Source of the DNA: Pedobacter sp. SYP-B3415
GTDB lineage: Bacteria; Bacteroidota; Bacteroidia; Sphingobacteriales; Sphingobacteriaceae
Length of the DNA stretch: 64,000 nucleotides
Assembly: GCF_004138205.1 (NCBI RefSeq)
Contig: NZ_RXNQ01000031.1
Coordinates: forward strand, 62,001 to 126,000
Direction of reading: 5' to 3'
Shown in pieces: positions 38,138-49,100 of the stretch. Position 1 is the first letter of the stretch, and each line of letters begins with the position of its first letter. The position numbers and the translations under genes are program-made. Under the pieces are notes generated by a model that was not told where the DNA came from, did no database searches, and saw nothing but the letters and a program-made list of their open reading frames with translations.

Positions 38138-40063
38138 TTAAACGGTTATTTCTTTTATTAATAAACTGTTAAACTCCGCCATCGTCATTTCACCCAGGTC
38201 TCCTTCTCCATGTTTACGAACAGAGACCTTTCCTTCATTCATCTCCTTTTCGCCGATTATCAGCATATAAGGAAGCTTTTTGACTTCAGCATCACGGATT
38301 TTACGCCCGATCTTTTCATCCCTAAAGTCAATCAGCCCGCGAATATCGGAATTATTAAGTTCATCTAAAACTTTTTTTGCATATTCTTCATATTTTTCAG
38401 AAATCGGAAGAATGATAAACTGCTCAGGGGTAAGCCATAGCGGAAAGTTGCCTGCACAGTGCTCGATCAGCACGGCAACGAATCGTTCAAGTGAACCAAA
38501 TGGTGCCCGGTGAATCATTACCGGACGGTGCTTCTGGTTATCGCTGCCTGTGTATTCGAGTTCGAACCTTTCCGGAAGATTATAGTCAACCTGAATAGTT
38601 CCCAGTTGCCATTTACGGCCCAGCGCATCTTTCACCATGAAATCCAGTTTCGGACCATAAAATGCTGCCTCACCATATTCCACTACAGTCTGCAGGCCTT
38701 TTTCGGCAGCGGCTTCAATAATTGATGCTTCGGCAAGCTCCCAGTTCTCATCGGTACCGATGTATTTCCCTTTGTTTTCGGGATCGCGCAGTGAGACCTG
38801 CGCTATATAGTTATCAAACCCGAGTGATTTAAAGACATATAAAACCAGGTCGATTACCTTTTTAAACTCTTCTTTTACCTGGTCAGGCATACAGAAAAGG
38901 TGGGCATCATCCTGAGTAAATCCGCGAACCCGGGTCAAACCATGCAGTTCTCCGCTTTGCTCATACCGGTAAACCGTTCCGAATTCCGCGAAACGCACGG
39001 GGAGATCTTTGTAAGAGCGCGGCTTCGATCTGTAGATCTCGCAATGGTGCGGACAATTCATCGGCTTCAGGAAGAACTCCTCTCCTTCCTGAGGCGTTTT
39101 TATAGGCTGAAAAGAATCCTTACCGTACTTCTCATAGTGGCCGGATGTGATGTACAGATTTTTATGTCCGATGTGCGGCGTAATAACCTGCTCATAACCT
39201 GCCTTTTGCTGAGCCTTGGTGAGGAAACTAACCAGACGCTCGCGCAGGGCCGTACCTTTCGGCAACCAGAGAGGCAGCCCCATACCAACCTTCTCAGAGA
39301 AAGTAAACAGCTCAAGCTCTTTTCCCAGTTTACGGTGATCGCGCTTTTTCGCCTCCTCGATCATCTGCAGGTATTCAGCAAGTTCACTCGCCTTTGGAAA
39401 GGTAACTCCGTATATCCTGGTAAGCTGTTTTTTTGTCTCATCCCCACGCCAGTATGCGCCGGCAACGTTCATGAGCTTTACAGCTTTAATAAATCCGGTG
39501 TTCGGAATATGTGGTCCGCGACAGAGGTCTGTAAATTGTCCCTGTGTATAAAAAGTAATTTTTCCGTCTTCAAGCCCGTCAATCAGATCAAGCTTATATT
39601 CATCACCTTTTTCTGTGAAATAACTTACCGCATCAGCTTTGCTTACCGCCTTGCGTGAAAAGGTCTCTTTCTGTTTGGCAAGCTCGATCATTTTTGTTTC
39701 TATCGCCTTAAAATCTTCAGACGAGAATTCACGATCGCCAAAATCGACGTCATAATAAAAGCCGGTGTCAATAGCCGGGCCGATACCAAATTTGGTACCC
39801 GGGTACAAGGCTTCGAGCGCCTCTGCCATCAGGTGCGCAGACGAATGCCAGAAGGTGCTTTTGCCAAGCTGATCATTCCAGGTCAGCAGCTTTACGGCGG
39901 CATCATCTTCAATGGGCCTGGATGAATCCCAGACTTCGCCGTTTACCTCGGCAGCAAGAACATTGCGCGCCAGCCCCTCAGAGATTGAGAGGGCGATTTG
40001 ATGGGCAGAAGTGCCCTTTTCATACTGACGGACCGATCCATCAGGAAGTGTAATGTTAATCAT
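38138..40063 (-). CDS. thrS: Threonine-tRNA ligase
   Basis: A 641-residue class II aminoacyl-tRNA synthetase charging tRNA-Thr. From the N terminus: TGS domain (about 1-60), the editing (second additional) domain with [11 protein letters not shown] (about 70-230), the catalytic core with motif 2 [36 protein letters not shown] and motif 3 [12 protein letters not shown], zinc ligands around NCPHHCEIY, and the anticodon-binding domain ([11 protein letters not shown]...). Length and domains are normal. A 235-base spacer upstream has no T-box; it is first in the thrS-infC-rpmI-rplT cluster. Confidence 0.97.
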   Translation of the reverse strand: MINITLPDGSVRQYEKGTSAHQIALSISEGLARNVLAAEVNGEVWDSSRPIEDDAAVKLLTWNDQLGKSTFWHSSAHLMAEALEALYPGTKFGIGPAIDTGFYYDVDFGDREFSSEDFKAIETKMIELAKQKETFSRKAVSKADAVSYFTEKGDEYKLDLIDGLEDGKITFYTQGQFTDLCRGPHIPNTGFIKAVKLMNVAGAYWRGDETKKQLTRIYGVTFPKASELAEYLQMIEEAKKRDHRKLGKELELFTFSEKVGMGLPLWLPKGTALRERLVSFLTKAQQKAGYEQVITPHIGHKNLYITSGHYEKYGKDSFQPIKTPQEGEEFFLKPMNCPHHCEIYRSKPRSYKDLPVRFAEFGTVYRYEQSGELHGLTRVRGFTQDDAHLFCMPDQVKEEFKKVIDLVLYVFKSLGFDNYIAQVSLRDPENKGKYIGTDENWELAEASIIEAAAEKGLQTVVEYGEAAFYGPKLDFMVKDALGRKWQLGTIQVDYNLPERFELEYTGSDNQKHRPVMIHRAPFGSLERFVAVLIEHCAGNFPLWLTPEQFIILPISEKYEEYAKKVLDELNNSDIRGLIDFRDEKIGRKIRDAEVKKLPYMLIIGEKEMNEGKVSVRKHGEGDLGEMTMAEFNSLLIKEITV

Positions 40064-40224
40064 CTACAACTATGATTTATGTTTATAAAATGTGTTCAAA
40101 GCGATCACTTACCGTGTGATCTGTTTTGATGCGAAAATAAGAAAAAATAGAAAGAGTATAACAGGCAGAAGGCGGTTTCTGCTTCGGTTGAACCGGCGTT
40201 ATGTTCTCTTGGTAAGCCAACAAT

Positions 40225-40256
40225 AAAAAAAAGGCAGCCCCCGGGAGCTGCCTTTT
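40225..40256 (-). terminator. Terminator after the GLPGLI gene
   Basis: AAAAGGCAGC/GCTGCCTTTT arms with an eight-base loop (40229-40256), followed on the minus strand by a T-run (A8 on the plus strand from 40225). Confidence 0.75.
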
Positions 40257-40298
40257 GTGAGAACTTTCGTTAAAAAGAGTTTACGAAAGCCAGAAAAA

Positions 40299-41165
40299 TC
40301 AGTTCGATTGTAAACGTACCTGCGGGCGATTACCGTTGTTCCTGAACCGGCGCATATTGCTTTCCATTTTTGCACGGTAAGCTTCGGGAGTAATGCTTAC
40401 GCCTTTTTTCGGCAGCGTAACGTCGCGTTCAGCAACCCTTCTGTACTCGATGCTTTTTGCTACCGTACTGCTTCCCCGGCCTTCGATAGCCAGCACAGCG
40501 CCTTCCTTCCAGATGGCCGGGTTCGGCGAGAAATCAAAACCAAGCTCTTTTGTATACCAGACATTTGTTTCATCTGTCACTTCACGCTCCTGACCCATAA
40601 AATTCAGTTTTCGGGTTGTTTTGATCGTATACTTGTTGCAATTGAGGCCCAGGATCTTTTTGGTCTCATCAGATTTGATGACCTCGACAACTGGCGGGGT
40701 CATATTCGGCCGATTCGCATTTCCACCGCCACCAAACGAGGGCATCTGAGGCGCAACACCCAGTTTGCTTTCCATAAAGTACGTGGTATCATTCAGATCA
40801 AAAACTTCGGTCAGCTTTTTATCTGTCAGGCTATAATAATAACTTCGGTTACCGCCTCCCATACCGCCGAAACGCATCATCATGCCGCCGAAACCACGAT
40901 TGCCGCCACCGCCGTTACTGTCTTCAACTTCTTCTACAGGCATGTAACTGGCATTGGTTGGGGTGAACAGCAATTCAAAATCGCTGGTTTGCTTTTGTGG
41001 CATGCGTGCCCGCTGCTCATCAGACAACTGCATTCCGCTCGCCGCAGCCATTGCTGCCGGATCAAATACGGACTGAAACTGGATGGCACCCGATTTCTTT
41101 TGCTGCGCAAAAGCGACAGACACCAGCGTTGCAAGGCTCAAAAAAGCCAGGAATATCTTTTTCAT
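40299..41165 (-). CDS. GLPGLI family secreted protein
   Basis: A 288-residue exported protein of the GLPGLI family, common in Bacteroidota and of unknown function. The signal peptide is MKKIFLAFLSLATLVSVAFAQ; start chosen at ATG 41165, six codons inside the longest frame. The central domain is interrupted by a glycine/asparagine/methionine-rich insertion (about 90-115), and the family block is KKILGLNCNKYTIKTT followed by TDETNVWYTKELGF. Some GLPGLI genes sit beside TonB receptors; none is adjacent here. It is flanked by thrS (238 bases downstream) and lutA-like gene upstream. Confidence 0.86.
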   Translation of the reverse strand: MKKIFLAFLSLATLVSVAFAQQKKSGAIQFQSVFDPAAMAAASGMQLSDEQRARMPQKQTSDFELLFTPTNASYMPVEEVEDSNGGGGNRGFGGMMMRFGGMGGGNRSYYYSLTDKKLTEVFDLNDTTYFMESKLGVAPQMPSFGGGGNANRPNMTPPVVEVIKSDETKKILGLNCNKYTIKTTRKLNFMGQEREVTDETNVWYTKELGFDFSPNPAIWKEGAVLAIEGRGSSTVAKSIEYRRVAERDVTLPKKGVSITPEAYRAKMESNMRRFRNNGNRPQVRLQSN

Positions 41166-41262
41166 GATTGTTAGTAGCCGCATTGACGGCGATACACAAA
41201 AATACGAGGCCGGATGGCTGTAAAAGCTAATTTTTGTTAAATCGCCAAAACGTTACAGAGTC

Positions 41263-42000
41263 TTAGTATTCGGTGCTTTCGAGCCACCCGTTAGCCAGTA
41301 CATCAGCAATGTGCATGGTCTTGATTGGCAACTGGTGCTGGTCTATATAACCCTGAAGATGGAGCAGGCAGGAATGGTCGGTAGAAATAATATAGTCCGC
41401 CTGTTGGGCAAGTGCGTTGCGTACCTTCTGTTCGGCCATTGCCGATGAGATCGAAGCGAATTTTACCGCAAACGTTCCACCGAAACCACAGCAGGTTTCT
41501 GTATCTGCCATCTCGACAAGTTCCAGGCCGTGCACCTTCGACAGAAGGTGGCGCGGCTCTTCCCTGATCCGGCATTCACGAAGGGCGCTGCATGAATCAT
41601 GGTAGACAGCCCTGCCCTCAAGTTCGGCACCGAAGTAATCCTTATTCGCTACATTAACAAGAAAATCAGAAAGCTCCATTATATTGCCCTGCATGGTGCG
41701 GCACTTGTTATGTACGGTGGTGTTTGTGAACAGGTCGTTATAACCGCTTTTTACCATGCCTACGCATGATGCCGATGGTGCCACAATATAATTCTGGTCA
41801 GAAAAATCAGCAAGAAACTTGGTACCGATCTCTTTTGCTTCTTCCCAATAACCCGCATTGTATGCTGGCTGACCGCAGCAGGTCTGTCGTGAATTATACT
41901 GCACCTTATAACCGGCCTTTTCAATCAGTTTGACAGTATTAAATGCTGTATCCGGATGCAACTGATCTACAAAACAGGGTATAAAAAGTTCAACGGTCAT
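41263..42000 (-). CDS. LutA/YkgE-like CCG-domain Fe-S protein
   Basis: A 245-residue protein with two CCG (cysteine-rich) domains, as in LutA, the subunit of lactate utilisation complexes and of glycolate/succinate-type oxidoreductases that bind [4Fe-4S] clusters: motif 1 IPCFVDQ...SRQTCCGQPAYN and motif 2 DSCSALRECRI...TETCCGFGGTFAVKF. ATG at 42000 is preferred; the longer frame starts with TTG at 42006. LutB and LutC are not adjacent, so partners may be encoded elsewhere. The 38-base gap to the UMF1 transporter suggests co-transcription. Confidence 0.9.
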   Translation of the reverse strand: MTVELFIPCFVDQLHPDTAFNTVKLIEKAGYKVQYNSRQTCCGQPAYNAGYWEEAKEIGTKFLADFSDQNYIVAPSASCVGMVKSGYNDLFTNTTVHNKCRTMQGNIMELSDFLVNVANKDYFGAELEGRAVYHDSCSALRECRIREEPRHLLSKVHGLELVEMADTETCCGFGGTFAVKFASISSAMAEQKVRNALAQQADYIISTDHSCLLHLQGYIDQHQLPIKTMHIADVLANGWLESTEY

Positions 42001-42038
42001 CGACAATATGAGTAAGTTTATCTATTTGATACGCAAAG

Positions 42039-43355
42039 TTAAGCTTTTACGGCATTTTGCGGCTCATGTTTGCGCAGGGCCAGCAAAAATACAAGACCTG
42101 CAACGAAGAATAACGCAAGTGCTATCGTTGAATTGCGCATACTTCCGGTAAATTCTTCAATATAACCAAAGCTGAACATACCTAATACCAGGGCCACCTT
42201 TTCTGCAACATCGTAAAAACTGAAATAAGAGGTATGATCCGGGCTGTCCTGAGGCAGGTACTTTGAATAGGTAGAGCGGGAAAGTGACTGGATACCACCC
42301 ATGATCAGCCCAACGACCGCCGCTAAGGCATAAAACTGATATTCAGTATGTACAAAATAAGCGGACAGGCAGCAGCCGATCCAGATGACGATGACACCGA
42401 TCAGCACTTTCAGATTTCCGAAATGCCTGCGCGACAGGTATGACATTAAAAGCGCGCCGGGAATAGCAACCAGTTGAAGCAGCAGAATGGTGCCGATCAG
42501 CTTTGTGGTCGAGAGCTCGAGTTCTTTCTCTCCGAAAATAGTCGCCATGAGCATAACTGTTTGCACACCCATCGAATAAAAGAAAAACGCAAAAAGAAAA
42601 CGTTTCAGATGCGCCATCTTTTTAACCTCCGTCCAAACCTTTTGCAGTTCCTTGAAGCCGCTCGTCATCACATTTCTGCCTGCCTTTGCAAAGTTCGGGC
42701 TCCCTTTGGGCAGTCTTCTGAAGGGAATTTGCGCAAATCCCATCCACCAGATGCCGACCAGCAGAAATGACAAGCGGGACGCCTGCCCCTCCCCGGATAA
42801 ACCAAAAGCCGAAGGGAAGAATACAAAAACGAAACAGATAATCTGAAGAATCACGCTACCGATATACCCGTAGGTGAAACCCTTCGCACTCACACTGTCC
42901 TGTCGGTCGGGGCTGGCAATTTCGGGCAAATACGAGTTGTAAAACACCAGGCTTCCCCAGAAACCGATTGCCGCTAACACAAAAAGCACTACACTCAGTT
43001 GCAGGGTGTGTTCCTCAAAAAAGTAAAGGCCGCAGCAGGCAAGACTTCCAAGGTAAGTAAACATCTTCATAAAGACCTTTTTATTACCCCGGCTGTCTGC
43101 AATCGATGAGAGTATCGGCGAAGCGATGGCTATAACCAGGAAAGCAAACGCCATTGCGTAACTGTAAAGCGTCGAATTGATGAACTTTCGACCCAGAAAA
43201 GTCACATAATCAACGGTATGTGGATCTTTATCTGAAGTAATTGCAGCGTAGTAGGCGGGAAAGATCGTTGAAGTGATTACCAGGTTGTAGGCGGAATTGG
43301 CCCAGTCAAAGAATGCCCATGAACGGATCATTCCTTTGTTATTTTTCTCGGTCAT
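42039..43355 (-). CDS. UMF1-family MFS transporter
   Basis: A 438-residue major-facilitator-type protein of the UMF1/Atg22-like family, with 12 predicted transmembrane helices. The family start MIRSWAFFDWANSAYNLVITSTIFPAYYAA is intact and the linker PFRRLPKGSPNFAKAGRN separates the halves. UMF1 transporters are linked to export or import of amino acids or peptides in some organisms, but the substrate is not known. It is followed by the LutA-like gene. Confidence 0.9.
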   Translation of the reverse strand: MTEKNNKGMIRSWAFFDWANSAYNLVITSTIFPAYYAAITSDKDPHTVDYVTFLGRKFINSTLYSYAMAFAFLVIAIASPILSSIADSRGNKKVFMKMFTYLGSLACCGLYFFEEHTLQLSVVLFVLAAIGFWGSLVFYNSYLPEIASPDRQDSVSAKGFTYGYIGSVILQIICFVFVFFPSAFGLSGEGQASRLSFLLVGIWWMGFAQIPFRRLPKGSPNFAKAGRNVMTSGFKELQKVWTEVKKMAHLKRFLFAFFFYSMGVQTVMLMATIFGEKELELSTTKLIGTILLLQLVAIPGALLMSYLSRRHFGNLKVLIGVIVIWIGCCLSAYFVHTEYQFYALAAVVGLIMGGIQSLSRSTYSKYLPQDSPDHTSYFSFYDVAEKVALVLGMFSFGYIEEFTGSMRNSTIALALFFVAGLVFLLALRKHEPQNAVKA

Positions 43356-43457
43356 TGATGGCGATAATATCGGCCTCTAAAGTAGAAAAAAAATCACAAC
43401 TCAGTATTGCCGCAAACCAGGCTGTTCAGCGTTTGTTAAAGCCGTACCGGCCAGGAC

Positions 43458-44165
43458 CTATAAGACACGTTCCAACTTGGCTGTTCCGGACTTCTTTTCA
43501 TCCACTTTGCCTGGGCTGCCTTTATAATAAATCTCGCTCGAGCCTGAAGTATTGACTTTTAACTCATTCAAGACATTGATATTACTCTTCGCAACGCCAT
43601 CACTCTCAATTTTATAACGTCCTACCGTGAAGTCATACGCCAGAAGCTCTGCCGAGCCTTGCATCCTGATGTCGTGCGAACCCGCCTGTCCCATGAAACT
43701 CAGTGTACCTCTCCCTTCCAGTTTGGTTTTTACGTTAGCAGCGTTCAGCCGCAGTGCAGAAGAAACATGTCCGCTGTAATCGAGCGCCAGGTCCTTAAGC
43801 TGCAAGGTACCCTCATTATTCAAGTGAACAGAGCCATTTACTTCTATCCCTGTGATGTCTGATACACCGATATACACAGCCACCCGGCCGGCACCGCACA
43901 ACTCCCGGTTCAGGCGCACTGTAAGTCTGCGCCCGCTTACCTCTGTTTTAACATGACCCATGACTTGCTCACCGGCTGTAATTTTGATCTTGTGTGTGCT
44001 GTCCTGAATCAGGTTCACGTCAAGCGGACCGACAAGCTTGAGACTGTTGAAATCAGGCAGGCTGATATCTTTATTGATACGATTTCCATCCTCTTCAAGG
44101 CAGTCATGATTGCAGGCAGCGATGAATAAGAGGAGAACCGGCAGGAACCGGGTTATCATTTTCAT
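43458..44165 (-). CDS. Head GIN domain lipoprotein (DUF2807)
   Basis: A 235-residue lipoprotein with signal MKMITRFLPVLLLFIAAC (lipobox IAAC, Cys18). The mature part is the right-handed beta-helix/DUF2807 'head GIN' type: FNSLKLVGPLDVNLIQDSTHKIKITAGEQVMGHVK, then SGHVSSALRLNAANVKTKLEG and GSHDIRMQGSAELLAYDFTVG. Start is ATG 44165, because the longer frame begins with TTG at 44186. These domains are thought to be carbohydrate- or adhesion-related, with no proven function. The gene lies between recQ2 and the UMF1 gene, with a 102-base spacer to the latter. Confidence 0.88.
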   Translation of the reverse strand: MKMITRFLPVLLLFIAACNHDCLEEDGNRINKDISLPDFNSLKLVGPLDVNLIQDSTHKIKITAGEQVMGHVKTEVSGRRLTVRLNRELCGAGRVAVYIGVSDITGIEVNGSVHLNNEGTLQLKDLALDYSGHVSSALRLNAANVKTKLEGRGTLSFMGQAGSHDIRMQGSAELLAYDFTVGRYKIESDGVAKSNINVLNELKVNTSGSSEIYYKGSPGKVDEKKSGTAKLERVL

Positions 44166-44216
44166 AAGCAGTGGTTTCTTAATCAAACAAAAACGGGCAG
44201 TTTATGTTGGTCGGAA

Positions 44217-46109
44217 TTACAGATAGTAATGCTGCCCGTCTGTTTTTATCTTCCCGGCATCGAGCAGCTCACGGATGCGCGTAAGCCTTTCTTTGTCGCT
44301 CCCTGATTTAACTGCCTGCATCAGCTCGTCGAGAACAGGCCTGTCCTGTTGTAATGCCCCAAGAATTTCAAAATCGATCCGGTCATTGAGTTCGCTTGCG
44401 CGGGATGCCTTTTTTTCGGCCAGGCAGACATCGCAGGTACCGCAGGCTTCAGCTGTCTGTTCGCCGAAATACCGCAGCAGCTGCAGACTCCTGCAAACGG
44501 GTCTGACGGCATATTCGCTGACCGCCAGGATCTGTGCGCGTTGTACATCCTGACGCCAGTTCAGATAAGCGGTATCAAGGTCAAAATGAACCTGATCGGT
44601 ACGCGGTCTGAGAAAGGTAAGCTGCGGATCGTCAGACTGTGGCAGATAATCGAGCAATTCCGACTTTTGCAGATACTTCAGCGCAGCAACAACTTCATTA
44701 TACGACATACCGGTACGCTTTGCAAGTTCAGATTCACTGATACCAACGTATTGATCAAAGCTGCCGCCATAACTTCGCAGAATGACCTTGATAAGCGGAT
44801 CATATAGCCTGTTTTCGATTTGGAAACGATACAGGTCTTCATGCCCGGTTAGAAAGATGATTCTTGACGGATTGTAAATACGTTCTGAGAGTGTCAGATA
44901 GCCATCGTGCTCCAGGAACTTTAGTGCCTGTAAGGTTTTGTTGGGGTTCAGGGTAAAACGCTTACAAAATTCAGGCAGGTCGAAAGACAGGCTCAAACCT
45001 TCGCCTGCACCATAGGCCAACTGGTAAAAATTTCCCAGTTGCTGATAGATATGTTTAACCTCCGCTGGGGTAGGAAAATGATCCTTGAACCGGGTTTCGA
45101 GCAAACGAAGTTCCGTCTTGCCACCGAATAAGACAGCATAGGCCCGTTTTTCATCCCGCCCGGCGCGCCCCGCTTCCTGGTAATAGGCCTCAAGACTTTC
45201 GGGCAGGTCCCAGTGTACCACAAAACGTACGTCTGCTTTGTCTATACCCATACCAAATGCGTTTGTACAGGCCATGATACGGCTCTTACCTATCTTCCAC
45301 TCGGCTTGTTTGGCAAAACGCACTTCTTTTTCGAGGCCGGCATGATAAAAATCGGCCGAAACGCCATTCCGTTGCAAAAACGAAGCGACTTCTGTTGTCT
45401 CACGGCGATTCCGGACATAGATCAGGCCGCTCCCCTGCAGGCTCCTTACAACCTTAAGAAGCTTTCGGTGTTTATCCTCATCATCAGCAACAACATAACT
45501 CAGGTTTTGTCTTGCGAAACTCTTTACGAAAATCTGCGCATCGCGAAGGTCAAGTTTTTCAATAATATCCTGCCTGACGGGTTCGGTAGCCGTTGCGGTG
45601 AGTGCCAGCACAGGCGCTTCGGGCGCGAATTCGCGAAGTGCCTTGACCTGCAGGTATGATGGCCTGAAATCGTACCCCCATTGCGACACACAATGTGCTT
45701 CGTCTATCGCAATGAGATTTACCTTCATATAAGAGATGCGTACACGGACCAGTTCAGACAGCAGGCGCTCTGGCGACAGATAGAGAAACTTAATATTGCC
45801 GTAAATGCAGTTGTCAAGCAGAATATCGATCTCCCGTTTACCCATACCGGCATAAATGGCAACCGCTTCAATGCCTTTGCTTTTAAGGTTTTCGACCTGG
45901 TCTTTCATCAGGGCAACGAGCGGCGAAACCACGATGCAAATGCCTTCCCGCATAAGCGCCGGAACCTGGAAACAGATTGACTTTCCTCCGCCGGTAGGCA
46001 AAAGTGCCAGCGTATCATTCCTGGCCAGTACGGAAGCAATGATTTCCTGCTGCAGCGGCCGAAATGCCTGATGGCCCCAGTACTTTTGTAAAACTTCGGT
46101 CTCTGTCAT
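44217..46109 (-). CDS. recQ: ATP-dependent DNA helicase RecQ (paralog 2)
   Basis: A 630-residue RecQ helicase. Motor motifs: FRPLQQEIIAS, LLPTGGGKSICFQVP (Walker A), IDEAHCVSQWGYDFRPSY, and the TATATEPVRQDII and GIDKADVRFVVHWDLPESLEAYYQEAGRAGR helicase blocks. The C-terminal RecQ zinc motif is YFGEQTAEACGTCDVCL, but no HRDC is obvious. It is about 100 residues shorter than RecQ at 7.6-9.8 kb and clearly diverged. Two RecQ types are common in Bacteroidota. Confidence 0.96.
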   Translation of the reverse strand: MTETEVLQKYWGHQAFRPLQQEIIASVLARNDTLALLPTGGGKSICFQVPALMREGICIVVSPLVALMKDQVENLKSKGIEAVAIYAGMGKREIDILLDNCIYGNIKFLYLSPERLLSELVRVRISYMKVNLIAIDEAHCVSQWGYDFRPSYLQVKALREFAPEAPVLALTATATEPVRQDIIEKLDLRDAQIFVKSFARQNLSYVVADDEDKHRKLLKVVRSLQGSGLIYVRNRRETTEVASFLQRNGVSADFYHAGLEKEVRFAKQAEWKIGKSRIMACTNAFGMGIDKADVRFVVHWDLPESLEAYYQEAGRAGRDEKRAYAVLFGGKTELRLLETRFKDHFPTPAEVKHIYQQLGNFYQLAYGAGEGLSLSFDLPEFCKRFTLNPNKTLQALKFLEHDGYLTLSERIYNPSRIIFLTGHEDLYRFQIENRLYDPLIKVILRSYGGSFDQYVGISESELAKRTGMSYNEVVAALKYLQKSELLDYLPQSDDPQLTFLRPRTDQVHFDLDTAYLNWRQDVQRAQILAVSEYAVRPVCRSLQLLRYFGEQTAEACGTCDVCLAEKKASRASELNDRIDFEILGALQQDRPVLDELMQAVKSGSDKERLTRIRELLDAGKIKTDGQHYYL

Positions 46110-46178
46110 AAAAGGCGTGCGTCAAAACTAAAAAAAACGTCGTGATATTGCTAAATTGCGCCGTTTAAAACCCGGCAT

Positions 46179-49100
46179 ATGCTCAGAAAACTATTCATAC
46201 TTATCTTTCTTTTTCTTCCATTTTTAAACCTGGCGCAGGTTAAACAAACTCCCTGGGATATTGAAAAATACAAAGGTCCGACCAAAAAGATCACGGTCAA
46301 CACAAATGAAGGAACCTGGATGAACCTGGATATGAGCCCCGACGGCAGTGAGATAGTCTTTGACCTGCTGGGTGATATTTATGTGATGCCCGCTGCCGGC
46401 GGAACCGCACGGCTGTTAACCGGCGGACCGGCATGGGATGTCCAGCCACGGTTTAGCCCTGACGGCAAATACATCTCATTTACAAGTGATAAGAGCGGTG
46501 CAGACAACATCTGGATTATGAACCGCGACGGAGCTGATAAAAAGCAGATAACAAAAGAAACCTTCCGGCTCCTGAACAATGCTACCTGGATGCCGAACAG
46601 TCAATATATCGTAGCCCGTAAACACTTTACCGCAAGTCGCTCGCTTGGCGCAGGCGAAATGTGGATGTACAGTATTTTTGGCGGCGAGGGCGTGCAGCTG
46701 ACAAAAAAGAAAAACGACCAGCAGGATGCCGGCGAACCTGATATTTCGCCTGATGGGCGTTATCTTTACTTTAGTGAGGACGTGAGTCCCGGACCAAACT
46801 TTGAATACAGCAAAGATCCGAACGGAACCATTTATGCCATCAGGCGCCTTGACCTGAAGACCGGCCGGTTGCGCGATTTTATCAATGTGCAGGGCGGTGC
46901 GGCCAGACCACAGGTTTCCCCTGATGGTAGACTGATGGCCTACGTCCGCCGCGTCAGACTCAAATCGGTACTGTTTGTGCAGAACATCCAAACCGGTGAA
47001 GAATGGCAGGTCTATGATGACCTGTCGCGCGACCAGCAGGAAACATGGGCAATTTTCGGCGTTTACCCCAACTTTGCCTGGACACCGGATTCAAAGAATC
47101 TTGTTTTTTATGCTAAAGGAAAGATAAGAAAAAGCAGCATCAATGGCTTCCAGGTACAGGAAATTCCTTTCAGCGCAAATTGTGTTCAAACCATACAGGA
47201 AGCACTGCATTTTCCCCAGCAGGTTTTCAATGATGAGGTCGACATAAAAATGATTCGCCAGCTTGCCACATCGCCTGATGGTAAGACCGTTGTGTTTAAC
47301 GCTGCAGGGTATTTATATAAAAAAGAACTTCCGAACGGAACACCTGAGCGCCTTACCAGGTCTGCAGAGTTTGAGTTTGAGCCCGCATTTAGTCCGGATG
47401 GCAAATCTGTTGTTTTTGCAAGCTGGAGCGACGAATTAAAAGGGGCTATCAAGCGGGCAGATCTCCGTACCGGGAAAGTCACCGCATTGACTACTGAGAA
47501 AGGATATTATTACTCGCCGCAATACGCTGCAAAAGGCGATCGCATTGTGTTTCGCAAGGGCGTTGGCAATGAGACACTCGGACTGAGTTATGGTCGCAAC
47601 ACGGGAATATTTATTATGAATGCGAATGGCGAAGGCATACGGCTGATCAGCGAAAGCGGTATCCGGCCCCAGTTTAGTGCTGATGACACCCGGATATATT
47701 TCCAGGGCTACAGCGACGGTAAAAAGGCGCTGAAAAGCGTAGATGTGAATGGCGCTGATGAGCGCACACACTACACGTCTACATATACCACACAGTTTTT
47801 GCCGAGTCCGGATGGGAAATGGCTGGCCTTCACCGAGTTTTTCAATGTATACGTAACGCCGCTTGTTACGATCGGCTCGGCGCTCGATCTCTCATCAGCA
47901 AACAAAAGCATTCCTGTAAGCAGGATTACGAAAGATGCTGGAAGTTACATCCATTGGAGCGGAGACAGCAAAAAACTGATGTGGACACTGGGACCTAAAT
48001 ACTTTAGCCGTGAATTATCAAAAATCTTTGCCTTTGCAGATGGCGGACAGGCACAGGTGGCAGCTCCTGATACAACCGGAATTGAACTTGGACTTAAACT
48101 GAAGGCTGATATGCCAACAGGCCTGATCGCGCTCAAAGGTGCACGGATCGTAACCATGAAGGGCGACCAGGTCATTGAAGACGGAACCATCCTGATTGAG
48201 AACAACCGCATCAGACAGTTGGGAAAAACTGCTGATGTTGCCATTCCTGAGAAGACAAAAGTTGTCGATGTAAGCGGTAAGACGATTGTTCCGGGCATAG
48301 TCGACGTGCATGCACATCTGCGCACCAGCCCGGACGGCATATCGCCGCAAACAGACTGGTCGTATCTGGCTAACCTGGCGTTTGGCGTAACAACTGCCCA
48401 TGATCCGTCTAGCAATACAGAAATGGTGTTCAGCCAGAGCGAAATGCTCAAGACCGGCCGAATGATTGGTCCGCGGGTCTACTCTACCGGATCCATTCTT
48501 TATGGCGCCGACGGTGATTTCAAGGTGACCATAAACAGTCTTGATGATGCCCTTTCACACCTGAGGAGGCTCAAAGCTGTTGGTGCGTTTTCGGTCAAAT
48601 CGTACAACCAGCCGAGGCGCGAACAGCGGCAGCAGATCCTTGAGGCTGCGAGACAGCTGAAAATGGAAGTGGTTCCCGAAGGCGGATCCACGTTCTTTAC
48701 CAATATGAACATGGTGGCAGACGGTCATACAGGCATAGAACATTCCATTCCGATTGTACCTGTATATAATGATGTAGCGCAGTTCTGGAACAAAACGGAG
48801 GTAGCCTATACCCCAACGCTGATTGTAAGTTACGGCAGCCAGTGGGGAGAAAACTATTGGTACGACCGTACCAATGTATGGGAAAATGAGCGCTTAATGG
48901 CCTTCACCCCAAGAGGGATTGTAGATTCGAGAGCAAGGCGTCGAACCACTTCTGAGTATGCAGATTATGGGCACATTGATGTTGCAAAGGCAGTAAAGAA
49001 AATTGCCGATGGCGGAACAAGGGTCAATCTGGGTGCCCACGGACAAATTCAGGGCCTGGGTGCACACTGGGAGCTGTGGATGCTTGTTCAGGGCGGAATG

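Noticed and set aside
38900-39658. A 252-codon plus-strand frame inside thrS
   Set aside because: Antisense to the conserved catalytic core of threonyl-tRNA synthetase; no recognisable protein.
40064-40298. T-box leader upstream of thrS
   Set aside because: No T-box consensus or antiterminator is visible; the hairpin at 40229-40256 belongs to the GLPGLI gene side.
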